Assembly: GCA_014607495.2 (NCBI GenBank) | Contig: CP053161.1 | Span: 4,597,115 to 4,661,114, forward strand | Length of the DNA: 64,000 nucleotides | Direction: 5' to 3' | Source of the DNA: Carposina sasakii | Taxonomy: Eukaryota; Arthropoda; Insecta; Lepidoptera; Carposinidae | Shown here: positions 10,133-19,880 of the stretch, in pieces | How the letters are laid out: the number at the start of each line of letters is the position of its first letter | Position numbering within the stretch: position 1 is the first letter of the stretch | Program-made: the position numbers and the translations under genes | The notes under the pieces: generated by a model | The model's database searches: none | What the model saw: the letters and a program-made list of their open reading frames with translations, nothing else | Told to the model about the DNA's origin: nothing

Positions 10133-11356
10133 ATGTCGATTGTCAAGAAGGAAGGCATGGAGCGAAGGAGTAGCATTATCGGTGAGCCGGAGACCGTGGA
10201 ATCTGCTCATGCAGCAGTAGCAGCGGCGACATCACCTTCGGTGAATGCTATGCTTCGAGAATGTTTTAGTCAACTAATGCAAATGAAGATGGAAATGGCG
10301 GAGGGGCTTAGCGTAATCGACAAACATTTCAACGAGCTGGACAATACTTATGCGAACTACTGCAAGACCTTTCGGATTAAGTCGAATGTTGGGAATATCG
10401 AGAAAGTGGTCTCTGAGCTGGACGACCCGTGTGCTAACATCTGCACAGACGTTGAGGCAAAGTCGGTAGTGAAGGACGTTCACCAGGAGCCGCACTCGGA
10501 GGAAGTGCACGGGGCGGCTGAGGGGGTGAAACGGGTTAAAATGGATAATGGATCCGAAGGAAGACTTACCTCAATAGTCAAGGTCGACAGCGCATGTGAG
10601 GACATTCGGATGGACGTGACGGAGTCGGACGTGGAGATCGTACGCCAGGAGCCGCACTCGGGAGTAGTGCGTGATGTGGTCGAGGAGGTGAAGCAGACCG
10701 TGGTGGATGAAGGATCTGGAGGATTTGGCTCCATCAGTGATGGCTGCAGTGATCTTGACCACATGGGTGTTGGCTGCGATGAGAGTGATGTGGTTGCGTC
10801 GATTTGGAATAAAGATTGTGGCAATGAGTCAGAGACACCTGCTAGTGATGTGGAACAGGTGGAAGAACCTGAGCAGAAGAGTGATGAAGAATTGGTTATG
10901 GCTAATGGAAGAAGGATATGGAACAGGAGACTGGTTTTGAGAGTGATGCCTATGGATAAGGAACAGGAAAATGATATGCGCTTGGATGGTGTTAGCTCAA
11001 CAAGTAGCAGTGTTGGTTTGATGTTGAGTGCATATGTGAAGACTATTAGCAACTGGAAGGTTAGACGCAGAAGAAGAACAGCGGGATCGTTTGTGTGGCT
11101 GCATCATCCTGTGCGGCGTAAAGAGAAGGCACCTGATTTATGGAAGATATGGTTTGTGCCGAGCAGGGTAGTTGCCCGACGACGGTCGCAGGATGCAGTG
11201 AGGAAAAGACGTAATGTTCGGATGCGCTTTGTGGCGGCAGCGATGATGTTCGGGACGAACATCTCTAGGAAGGGGGCAGTGTTACGACCGGGGAGGTTAC
11301 CCATTGGCTCACTAGATGTCGCTAGTAGCAGAATAGAACGCAATATCGTTTACTAG
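10133..11356 (+). CDS. ORF of the non-autonomous LTR element, gag/pol remnant of unknown function
   Basis: This is a 407-codon ORF from the first ATG (MSIVKKEGMERRS); the open frame extends a few codons upstream into the primer site without an ATG. Residues about 1-100 form an unfamiliar gag-like region with a possible coiled segment. Two tandem copies of about 48 residues follow (each with a QEPHS motif and a terminal DEGSGG/DNGSEG). An acidic stretch comes next. Near the C-terminus VWLHHPVRRKEKAPDLWK resembles the end of gypsy integrases (VWLYNP.R.KG..PKL form), which suggests that a deletion joined gag to the tail of pol. No zinc knuckle, protease, RT or DDE motif is present. The ORF runs over the polypurine tract into the 3' LTR, where it stops. 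Whether it is translated is unknown. Confidence 0.6.
   Translation: MSIVKKEGMERRSSIIGEPETVESAHAAVAAATSPSVNAMLRECFSQLMQMKMEMAEGLSVIDKHFNELDNTYANYCKTFRIKSNVGNIEKVVSELDDPCANICTDVEAKSVVKDVHQEPHSEEVHGAAEGVKRVKMDNGSEGRLTSIVKVDSACEDIRMDVTESDVEIVRQEPHSGVVRDVVEEVKQTVVDEGSGGFGSISDGCSDLDHMGVGCDESDVVASIWNKDCGNESETPASDVEQVEEPEQKSDEELVMANGRRIWNRRLVLRVMPMDKEQENDMRLDGVSSTSSSVGLMLSAYVKTISNWKVRRRRRTAGSFVWLHHPVRRKEKAPDLWKIWFVPSRVVARRRSQDAVRKRRNVRMRFVAAAMMFGTNISRKGAVLRPGRLPIGSLDVASSRIERNIVY
11267..11279 (+). promoter_or_regulatory. polypurine tract
   Basis: AGGAAGGGGGCAG lies immediately before the 3' LTR and would prime plus-strand DNA synthesis. Confidence 0.85.
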
Positions 11357-12211
11357 CATGTTCTGTTGTAGTCTCGGCGTGTTTAGTTTATTCGTCGTTG
11401 AATGAACGCCCGAGAACGTTCCAGGTTTGCCCGGATAACACACACGGGGTTTTTGTAGATGGTCGCTCGGGTATATTCCCGAATGTTCGGGACCGAACGT
11501 CGAGCCGTATAAATACGGCGGATCTCGGCCGACGGAGTCAGTCTTAGTTCAGTCTAGTGTTGAGTAGGACACGACTTGAAAAAGAGTTTGTAAGAGTAGC
11601 CTCTTTTTTGTCCTGAGCCAGTAAAATGTCCCACTTCAAATGAGGCGAGGCGTACCTACTGACTGAACCATTTGAAGTTATTATAGTACGAAATATGCGC
11701 GCCTCCTGACGCATGACGCCTCAAATGTCAGACGCGCCGTGCTTTTGTCATGGCGCCTCGCCTCGCATGGAAGACAATATATTTCTCTCTCGCTCAAAAT
11801 GTCAGACGCGACGACCGTGACGTGATCACGTGACGTGCTTGTCGTTTGTCTGCCTGCCTCGCTCGACCGTTCAAGCTCGACCGCGACAAGAAAATTGAAG
11901 TAGTACAATTTAAAATTTCGAGGCACTCTTACATTTTGACGTCATGTCCGGGACAAATGAAGTGCCTCTTGTATGTCCTACTCAACACTAGTTCAGTCTT
12001 GTTATAAGATTGAGAAGCTAAACAAGCGATAAAGGAAGAGAAACAAGCGATAAATGGTGATAGTGAAGGAAGTGATAGTTTAGTGCTGTGTTTAGAGTTA
12101 TATAGTGATTAGTGTTGTAATTTGTGACCTGCTCCACCTAATAAAGAGTTCTAACACCTACGCCTACCTTTTAATCGGCAGCTCCGAATCACCCGTACCC
12201 AGTACGTAACA
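11280..12211 (+). repeat. 3' LTR (932 bp, with insertion)
   Basis: Matches the 5' LTR except for two 21-bp units instead of seven, one extra base near CCGAATCACCC, and a 436-bp MITE plus its 8-bp duplication. These differences account exactly for the length difference (592 - 105 + 444 + 1 = 932). Confidence 0.9.
11555..11990. mobile_element. hAT-like MITE inside the 3' LTR
   Basis: Perfect 17-bp inverted ends TAGTGTTGAGTAGGACA, and an 8-bp duplication GTTCAGTC at 11547-11554 and 11991-11998. The undisrupted sequence is visible in the 5' LTR. The interior contains no transposase. TAGTG-type ends and the 8-bp duplication fit hAT. Because the 5' LTR lacks it, the MITE arrived after the LTR element. 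Confidence 0.9.
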
Positions 12212-12228
12212 ATACTATATAATTACAA

Positions 12229-12438
12229 TCTATACTAATATTATAAAGCTGAAGAGTTTGTTTGTTTGTTTGTTTGTTTGAACGCGCTAATCTCAGGAAC
12301 TACTGGTCTGATTTGAAAAATTCTTTCAGTGTTAGATAGCCCATTTACCAAGGAAGGCTACAGTCTATACAACAACCTGCCCGGCTTCGCACGGGTACAA
12401 CGCCCCCTCACGCGGACGAAGTCGTGGGCGGCTGCTAG
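12229..12438 (+). mobile_element. small Helitron (group H1), copy 1
   Basis: Starts TCTATACTAATATTATAAAG after an A and ends …GTGGGCGGCTGCTAG before a T, the Helitron A|TC…CTRR|T pattern. It has a GTTTGTTTG run and a conserved CTCAGGAACTACTGGTC block. A GC-rich stem lies upstream of the CTAG end. It is non-autonomous. Confidence 0.8.
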
Positions 12439-12445
12439 TATATTT

Positions 12446-12636
12446 AATATTATAAAGCTGAAGAGTTTGTTTGTTTGAATGCGCTAATCTCAGGAACTAC
12501 TGGTCCGATTTGAAAAATTCATTCATTGTTAAATTGCCCATTTATCGAGGAATGCTATAGGCTACATAGCAACCCGCCCAGGCTCTACACCGGTGCAATG
12601 CCCTTTCACGCGGACGAAGTCGTGGGCGGGCGCTAG
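12446..12636 (+). mobile_element. small Helitron (group H1), copy 2
   Basis: Nearly the same sequence as copy 1, starting at AATATTATAAAGCTG without the TC start, and ending GGGCGGGCGCTAG. The head-to-tail arrangement with copy 1 is either a second insertion or a rolling-circle tandem. Confidence 0.8.
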
Positions 12637-12639
12637 TGT

Positions 12640-12780
12640 ATTATACATATAATAGCGGATTTTACATACATAGATAGATAAAAAAACATACATACATAGA
12701 TAGATAAAAGATTAAAGCGGTATTTCAGGAACACTGTCATGTATATATACATGTATATACACATACATATGTATGGTAAA
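12640..12780. repeat. low-complexity ACAT/GATA and TATATACATG runs
   Basis: Simple-sequence DNA with ACATACATAGATAGAT blocks and a palindromic TATATACATGTATATAC segment. Confidence 0.7.
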
Positions 12781-13198
12781 GAGTATGTTCTTTGGCAGAA
12801 TAAACAACTGAACTACTACTATATTTTTTCTACTATGTCACGCAGATACTTATGGAACTGAATTAAATGTATGAAACAATGTTAACATTACATAGACGCT
12901 AGCGCCGATGCCACATGACTTCGTATGTCAAAAATACATAGCACGTGTAGCTGGGCATTGTGTATTGTAACTGCGCAGGAGGTACGTTTTAACTAGTACT
13001 TATAAACTAGTAACAAAGGTATATTATAAAGTAGGTAGTTGTTATACTAGGTGACTCATTTACCCATAATTAACATAGCTTGAAAATAAAATAACCAATC
13101 ACAATAAATTATCAATTTTATTTTAACATTTCGTAATACTCATAGAATAATCATATAAACTATACGTTGCTTTAGATTAGTTAAATAAATAATTATAA
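12781..13198. other. unannotated DNA
   Basis: Nothing recognised. Confidence 0.4.
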
Positions 13199-13200
13199 TA

Positions 13201-13462
13201 CAGGCTGTAACAAAAAGGGTATGATAAGCGAAATGCTATAAATATAGCCCATTATTGACAACCTATGCCCGAAATTACAAACTCGAAATCACATGTTTAT
13301 TTTTCAATATTGTATGTACATTCTTGAGTTGCTTAGGAATTCTTCATACTGTCCGGAGAAATAAACATGTGATTTCTAGTCTCAAATTTTGAAGGTAGGT
13401 TCACTACAGTGGGCTATTTAAATAGCATTTCGCTTAACATACCCCCCTTCTATTACACCCTG
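13201..13462. mobile_element. family G MITE, copy 1
   Basis: The ends CAGGCTGTAACA and TTACACCCTG are flanked by TA. The interior is palindromic: GAAATCACATGTTTATTTTTC faces its complement. TA flanks and CAGG ends fit a mariner-type element. Six other copies lie in the window. Confidence 0.75.
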
Positions 13463-14334
13463 TATAAATATAATACAATGAAAATATTATAAAAACCCCT
13501 CTGTTCCATTCTAAGGTCGTGTAGACCTACCAACTTAAACAACTTACTACTTGTGACCAACAAAAGACAGTCGCTAAAGTGCTACATAGTCGCATACAAA
13601 ATCCGTACATTTCAACCAAGTTCAGCGATATACGGTATACGAGGTAGTTAAGAACGTGCATATTATTAGCGAGTTTACGCCCCGGGTGCATCCACTCGGG
13701 CTCATGCATTGCAACTAAGTAGTTAACTATTATTGCCTGCCAACTAATGTGAAGACTCCAGGGCTGTCGGCAGTCCAAGTTAATACATACATACATCAAG
13801 CATGACAATTTTCCCGGAGGCATGCAGGGGACGTCGAGAGCGAGCGAAGCGCGCTCTGTTATACGGTCCTGAGGGGAAACCCCTGTGTCCGGACAACTTA
13901 GTCGCCGAGGCCGCGAAGGGAAAAATATTTACAAGTTACGTGCATGGGGGAATGCCCATGCACCACAACGACTTACGACACTAATGTTCTCGATAAGACA
14001 GTAGGTGGACATGGCCGGGTAGAACCGCCGGTCGATTGGTGACGGAGAGATTTTGCTCCGCCCTAAACCGATCGGCACCCCGGCCTGCCATCTCTGTCCC
14101 ATCGAGTGACGGACACAACTAATTCTAGGACATTTTCCCGGATGAGTAAGAAGAGATCACGAATCTACATTACTGCGGCGGTGATAGACATCTCTCCAAC
14201 TACTTTAATGATATTCTTCATTTAGGATATTCATGTTCTTTAGCTTCATTGAATACCATTCTATTGTATTAACAATTACGAAAAATAATGCAAAGGCAAG
14301 CAGTAAATTTCCGATAGATTTAGGAAGTCCTACT
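13463..14334. other. unannotated stretch with a GC-rich block
   Basis: The block at about 13800-14120 is clearly GC-richer than its surroundings and contains short inverted pieces (GTGCATGGGGGAATGCCCATGCAC). It is probably a repeat but I cannot name it. No credible ORF crosses it. Confidence 0.35.
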
Positions 14335-14542
14335 GGGTGTCTATAAGCGAAAGTTTGTGAGTATGGATGGATGGATGTTTGTCACTCTTTCACGTACAAA
14401 CGGCTGGAGCGATTTTAATAATATTTGGTATGGAGTTAGTTGACACCTTGGATTAACACATAGACTACTTTTTATCCCGGGGAAATATTTTTATCTCGGA
14501 TAATTTCGACATTTTGTTTTTTCTGTCGCGGACGTCCACTGG
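14335..14542 (+). mobile_element. Helitron-like element (group H2)
   Basis: The sequence runs from TAAGCGAAAGTTTGTGAG through GGCTGGAGCG, CTACTTTTTATCCCGGGG and GGATAATTTCGACATTTTG to GACGTCCACTGG, matching group H2 copies at 56215 and 60838. The terminal CTGG satisfies the CTRR rule; the 5' start is imprecise. Confidence 0.65.
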
Positions 14543-14882
14543 TATGTATAATTATGAAATTGACAACCCTAGCCAGTTACATAGTACGTTTAACGACAGA
14601 ACCAGCGTGAATGCGTAACTAATACGCACTTTTTACAAACGCTATTGTGTTTTCATTGTATCCTCATGCAAATATAAGACACTTAACGGTGTTGGTACAA
14701 AACAACGTCATAAGTTAGACACTAATAAAAAATTATATTTGACAGCAAAATATGTGGAATAGTTGGAATTTTATTCAGAGCTTTACTAATTTTTTAATAA
14801 AGCTTTTAGTATAAGCTTTTCACAGTTTAATTTGATAGATATTCCATTACATATTTTGGTGTCAAAAATCAAGTATAACACG
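14543..14882. other. unannotated AT-rich DNA
   Basis: Nothing recognised. Confidence 0.4.
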
Positions 14883-15343
14883 GTTGTAACCATGAAGAAG
14901 GTATAAAAGAGGAAGTGGGACTATGAACTTAGTCGTGTGGCACACGTGAGGCTATGACGTCATGATAGGGGCGGAGCTTCAGCGCCAGTGTATCGCACGC
15001 TTGTGCTCCGAAATGTAACCGTATTAAAATTACAAAGACACTAGCGCTTTTATCAGGGTACTTTATAACTAAAACGTAGTATAATATTGCTATCTAGTGA
15101 TGAGTAATTGCACTAGTAAAACAAACTTGAACCATATTGATAATGAGCAAGTAGTTTGAATAGTCACTACAAGATGGTTTCTATGTAAATGGGTAGGGCT
15201 AGATTAGATTAGATTCATTTATTGCATGTCACAGTGTTCAATGCTCCCCTCGTCCCATACTTCAACCCCGCTCCGCGGCACACTATTTTTGTATGAAAGT
15301 ATAGTTAGCCACTCCTCTTTTATTTCTTCTCCATGATTGTAAC
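14883..15343. mobile_element. possible inverted-repeat element
   Basis: The left end GTTGTAACCATGAAGAAGG and the complement of the right end (GTTACAATCATGGAGAAG) match over about 35 bp, both continuing into TAAAAGAGG. A GATTAGATTAGATT run at 15200-15215 resembles a LINE 3' tail and may mark a nested insertion. No target duplication was identified. Confidence 0.4.
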
Positions 15344-16083
15344 TTTACGCGCAGCTGATTAGGCTCAATGTTTAGCTTCAACAATGTGTAAATTATTTTG
15401 TAATGATATGTGAATTATCATATAGTCGCTATATCAGTATAATTCTCATATAAATTATATTATTAATATTTAATTAAGTTAAACTATATTGACTAACGAT
15501 AAGAGATTCATTATAAAATGAAAATGGCTGCCTAGAATAAATAAATAAAATTTGAGGTATAGGTATATTAAAAAATAAACTGATATAAAATAAAATCACT
15601 TTAAAATGGTATCAAATGGTATAATTATAATAAATAGGCCTTATATAACAATAACCCAAAAAATGGCGAACTGTAAATAATGAAGTAGGTACATATACCT
15701 TTTAATATATGTACCACGTGAACCTAACAGAATGATAGTTCTATATGAGATATACGAGTATATAAGCTATAGAAGTTTTTATCTTTAATCCATTTCAAAA
15801 AAGAGAGGTCATCAATTTGTCGTTTTGTTTTTATTTCGTATTATTGCATAGAACGCTTGCAATGAAATCAGTATGAGGGTCAAAAGAGTGCATTTACGAG
15901 GTCAGGAAAGAAAATCCTTGGTCTCATGCTGATCACGTAAAGGCCCTTAGGAAATATAAGGAAAATCTTAGTCAGTAGTTGCGTATAAAAAGCAAACAAG
16001 CTCGAAAAATGCAGATTCTAGATTATTCTGGCTCCCGAAATTATATGCTATATACTAAGACTAATTGTTTACCTATATCTATA
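15344..16083. other. unannotated AT-rich DNA
   Basis: Nothing recognised. Confidence 0.4.
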
Positions 16084-16455
16084 CAGGTGATTTTTGGTCA
16101 TCAACGTTCCCGAAAACTACGGAATCTCCTCATCATCACGATAATTTTTCTCCATGGAAGCATACCTGGGAAGTGTCTGGTTCCCAAGATATTAGGGTCT
16201 ATCTTATTATTTTCTGCATAAATGCACATAGACGCGCGTAGTAAGATTTTTTCACGAGAAATAATTACTATGTGTATATGATAAAACTAGCATAAACACT
16301 GGACACTATAAATTTCGCCCAATCAAGTACTTAATAAAAATAAATAAAAAAAATTACATCGTTTCCCAGCATTTTTTTTTTTTGGCATAAACTTACTTTA
16401 TATAATGTATAGAGTACGTACCCTGCGTTAAAGGTGGCAACGAAAAAACATCCTG
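16084..16455 (+). mobile_element. family B MITE, copy 2
   Basis: CAGGTGATTTTTGGTC…AACATCCTG between TA dinucleotides. Hallmarks are CCGAAAACTACGGAATCTCC, CATGGAAGCATACCTGGG, the CACATAGACGCGCGTAG block and a T-rich run near the end. Mariner-type ends; no transposase. Confidence 0.75.
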
Positions 16456-16654
16456 TATACCAGTGTGAGTTCAACTACTTTTTACTAGTACATATATTCA
16501 TAGCGATAAAGAGAATATTACAATCTAAACTCTACAATTAGTAATGTTATGTTATAATAAATGTAAAATTTTGTAAGTGTGATTATTTATATTTTATTTA
16601 GATTTATTTTAGAAAAGGCTCGCGGGTAACTACTACTAACCATGATAGTATACT

Positions 16655-17042
16655 TAAGGGTTGCGAACCGTCCTGTTTTCCCAGGACATGTCCTGCTTTT
16701 TGAGGTGTCCTGTCCTGGATAGTTTTTAAGCATCGTCCCGAGTTTTTTAGCCCTGACACATTCGCTATCGGCAGATTTTCTAAGGGTGCCGAAATCAGAT
16801 CAACGCCTAGTGCGACGACGCAAATAAGCGTCAGCGGCACCTCTAAAAAGCCTAAAAGAAGCAAATACGTAGTCACCGGCATTAAATATTTTAAAGACCT
16901 ATGTTTTGAAATTCGCACGCCACTAACTCTCTCCAATCGTATTGTCACTAGGCTCGCACATGTATAGTCCTGACTTTTAATCGAAATGTCCTGGTGTTTC
17001 TTCTTCAAATCCTGGTTTTCAAAGTTTTGAGATGGCAACCCT
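16655..17042. mobile_element. hAT-like MITE, 388 bp
   Basis: The ends AGGGTTGC and GCAACCCT are inverted, with flanks AGTATACT / AGTATACC (7 of 8 bases). Repeated TCCTG/CAGGA motifs lie inside both ends. The minus-strand ORF here (16604-17080) is a by-product of the element. It is similar in length and terminus to the MITE at 43158-43546. Confidence 0.7.
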
Positions 17043-17460
17043 AGTATACCTATATTTGCCACAATTCCTTTAAAGCACATCTATTGACATAGAACACTTA
17101 TTTCTGTACAATAGGTTCCTATACCCACCGGTAGGGGTCAAGAGAGGTTGTCTACAAGGACAAAGTCACGACGACGGCCTCGGAGCTTGTCGATAGAACT
17201 TGGAGTATAGCGTCTCGAAGTTAGAGCTAAATCTGGGCTAGCGCTCGTATTCTTAGTGATATTTTTCGAGGGTACCTGAGTGAGCGTTGGGAGTATTTAT
17301 TTTTCCTTGATATAAAAGTTTTAATCTCTTTCTCTGTTTTTAGTTTTGATAAAACAGTGAAATAGGAGGCTCTATGGTGGACTTTCGTAGCTAACATAAC
17401 GAACTGATAATTGAATATTAAAATAGGTATAATCACCTAGTCACTACATAAATAAAATGA
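17043..17460. other. unannotated DNA
   Basis: Nothing recognised. Confidence 0.4.
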
Positions 17461-17665
17461 GTTAACTTGCGCTGCAGCATCATAAAGGAGATCCCGGAGG
17501 CACGTTTAGTATAGCGGGGGACAGGCGTAAATGATCAGTGACAAGTTGCTAGCTTATCGCCTGAGAGAATGCCCGAGTTCCTTAGTCGACTCTTACGACA
17601 TGCACGGAAGGAGATGCAGCTGATGTATTCTAGTGAAGCCCCGCAACAACACAGGAATTCATAGG
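17461..17665 (+). repeat. family A repeat, copy 2
   Basis: One of the better copies: CACGTTTAGTATAGCGGGG, CAGTGACAAGTTGCTAGC, GAGTTCCTTAGTCGACTC and GAAGGAGATGCAGCTGATG in order. The family recurs about sixteen times in both orientations, without terminal repeats, so it is probably a LINE/SINE-derived tail, not a DNA transposon. Confidence 0.7.
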
Positions 17666-17740
17666 TACAATTTACAGTACATTTTATCCAGCAGCGCATG
17701 CACTTTACCGCACCAAGGTCGGCCACGTGCGCCGGCGCAC

Positions 17741-17762
17741 GTACACACACACACACACACAC
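17741..17762 (+). repeat. AC dinucleotide microsatellite
   Basis: A run of about ten AC units. Confidence 0.9.
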
Positions 17763-18123
17763 TTATCTGTCATGTAGTGTCATTGTGCATCTAGACTTCT
17801 AGCTTCGATATGTTATTATATCAATAACGATCAAATTGCGTGCGGCCTATTTAAGTCTAATGTCTACAAGACGTTCATAGTTATCTACTTGCTAGTCGAT
17901 ATGTATAAAGAATTATAATAAGCGTTGTTTTCTATTATGCCCAGCAGTTTTCAATAATATGGGTTCCAGAGAAAACTAGGAAACTATTCGACTTTTATAG
18001 AGTACGGCGGCTTATATCTTGCTGCCCTTAACCCATTAGTTATGGTTATGAGGCTATTATTTAATTATAATTTTAGGTTTTATTATTGTTATGATATTTG
18101 AACCCAACAGATATATTTCATAA
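17763..18123. other. unannotated DNA
   Basis: Nothing recognised. Confidence 0.4.
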
Positions 18124-18215
18124 CTAGTGGACGCCCTAGAAATTATCCGGGATAAAAATATTTTCCCGGGATAAAAAGTAGCCTATATGTTAAGTGGGTC
18201 CTGTCTCAAGGCCGT
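18124..18215 (-). mobile_element. Helitron-like fragment (group H2), 3' end
   Basis: Minus-strand CTAG terminus followed inward by GTGGACGCC and the ATCCGGGATAAAAATATTTT block of group H2. The 5' part is lost. Confidence 0.6.
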
Positions 18216-18298
18216 ATAACAAACACTTTGAATATATCACTTCTGAAAGAAATCATATTACGCCGACCACATACTATAATGGAATAAGGGCAGGATGA

Positions 18299-18705
18299 TC
18301 TATTCCGTTCCGATCCCAGGAAGTGATCCCGCAAAGGATCCACTATATTTAATTTTATAATTTTATTCCTATCCGATCCCGTCGCGGAATCAGATGAATA
18401 TTACATTTATTTTGTATTCCGTTCTGATCCCGTGTGTCTTCTCAATGATTTTTTAGTACTGTTAGCAAGTAAAGCAAACAGTAGGCACATACAATATTGT
18501 TTTTCGTATAATTGTTGATTTTTACTAAGAGATGGAGACTATTTTACTAACTTTTATTTCCTATTTTATTTTCTGACCTTACACATAAAAAAAGAACTCC
18601 ACGGGATCAGACCGGAATTTAAAAATTGTTTTGGTATCAGACCGGAATTTGTTGTGGATTTAAAGTAAAAAGGGATTAGTTTAAGGGATCGCACCGGAAT
18701 AGATA
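18299..18705. mobile_element. inverted-repeat element with 10-bp flanking repeat
   Basis: TCTATTCCGTTCCGATCCC at the left faces GGGATCGCACCGGAATAGA at the right, and GGCAGGATGA lies on both sides (18289-18298, 18706-18715). GATCAGACCGGAATT motifs repeat inside. A 9-10 bp duplication would suit a Mutator-like element, but the exact ends are ambiguous. Confidence 0.55.
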
Positions 18706-18715
18706 GGCAGGATGA

Positions 18716-19094
18716 CGAGTTATATAAAACCGTAACCGCACACGACACGATTGTACTACACATACAGCGACATACATTACATTATAACAGTCCCTATTAA
18801 CCCTAAAGGCCGATAAATCACACCGTTTAAAATTTCCTCCGAAACAGGCCCTATTTAGGGAAGTCACAGTCATATTTGGAAAGTTTCCAAGGGCTGGCAT
18901 TCCGAAGGGAGTACCATCATAACCGACGATTAGCCGGTAATGGCTCAACTTGGTCGACTACTTGACGTAACTTTACGATGCGATGCCAAGTTACTTAGTT
19001 TAGTGCGCGTACCAATAGCTGGGTGATATATGGGCGCGTATAATATGTGTTTTCAAGTGAATATGTACTTATGTAGGTACCTATACACCGAATA
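18716..19094. other. unannotated DNA
   Basis: Nothing recognised. Confidence 0.4.
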
Positions 19095-19354
19095 CAGGCC
19101 CCCTTATTACCTAACTAGCAAACGCAAAGCGATAGCGAAAATTGTACAAAAATCGCTGATTGCTTGTCAAATTCGTATTACGTAAAATGAATTTCAAACG
19201 AACTTTGACATTTCAAGGCGAATATTGTACAATTTTCGCTATCGCTTTGCTATTGCAAATTAGGTAATCAGGGGGAGGGTGTAACAGGAGGACCATGTCA
19301 GTCAAGCGAAATGCTATGAGCCCAATATAAATAATACCATTTTGTTACACCCTG
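19095..19354. mobile_element. family G MITE, copy 2, split at its left end
   Basis: CAGG at 19095-19098 and GTGTAACAGG.. from 19279 together rebuild the family G terminus; the right end is TTACACCCTG before TA. The interruption is the family F element at 19099-19275. Confidence 0.7.
19099..19275. mobile_element. family F MITE, copy 2
   Basis: CCCCCTTATTACC … GGTAATCAGGGGG with AGG on both sides (19096-19098, 19276-19278). The interior halves (GCGATAGCGAAAATTGTACA and its complement) are inverted. This supports a 3-bp duplication for the family. Confidence 0.8.
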
Positions 19355-19439
19355 TAGAGATATACTGCCAGTTTAGTAACTAGTGGACGCCCGCGATTTT
19401 CAGCCCCGTAATGTTTTACTTTATTCCTGTGCTGGTGCG

Positions 19440-19598
19440 AGGCTTCACTAGAATACATCAGCTGCATCTCCTTCCGTGTACGAGTATGTCGTATGGGTCG
19501 ACTAACACACTCCGAGGCGTTACCTCAGGCGAGGCTAGCAACTCGTCTCTGATCAACTAAGCTAAACGTTGCTGCAGCATCCCTTTCGCGATCCTGCT
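19440..19598 (-). repeat. family A repeat, copy 3
   Basis: Minus-strand copy: ATCAGCTGCATCTCCTTCC, GTCGACTAA and GCTAGCAACT in order. Confidence 0.65.
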
Positions 19599-19880
19599 AT
19601 AAATATATGTTGTTACGATAATTTACATGTGTCCTAGCAAAATATTTTATAATATTAGAAAAGATATATTATATTATAGATATTTTTTGCTAATATAACC
19701 TAGCTACTTAGAAAATAGTTAATAGCTCAAAACAGTAGTTAGTCGCTCCTCGCCGGCGATGGAACTACAGACTAAACTACAAAAATGTATATATTGATAA
19801 ACAACAGCGTGAAGCGTATGTGCTGATAACGAGTCAATGACCGATAAGAGTTTCGTTAAAAAAATCGTAGTTGCAACAAT

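Larger units (their letters stand above)
9510..12211 (+). mobile_element. non-autonomous gypsy-type LTR retrotransposon
   Basis: Two long terminal repeats (9510-10101 and 11280-12211), each beginning TGTTACGACC and ending CGTAACA, enclose 1178 bp. The element is flanked by a 4-bp target duplication ATAC (9506-9509, 12212-12215). A primer-binding site follows the 5' LTR and a polypurine tract precedes the 3' LTR. The interior has no protease, reverse transcriptase or integrase, so mobility would depend on enzymes from a relative. The LTRs differ in length for two visible reasons: five fewer copies of a 21-bp unit, and a 436-bp hAT-like insertion with its 8-bp duplication in the 3' LTR. Otherwise only a few base differences are seen. 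Confidence 0.9.

Noticed and set aside
10480..11052. 190-codon ORF on the minus strand
   Set aside because: It lies entirely antisense to the ORF of the LTR element; the composition is explained by the plus-strand codons and it shows no domain.
13800..14120. GC-rich block as a CpG-island promoter
   Set aside because: No neighbouring gene or consistent ORF; short inverted pieces and the context suggest a repeat.
16604..17080. 158-codon minus-strand ORF
   Set aside because: It spans a hAT-like MITE from end to end, including its termini, and has no transposase motif.
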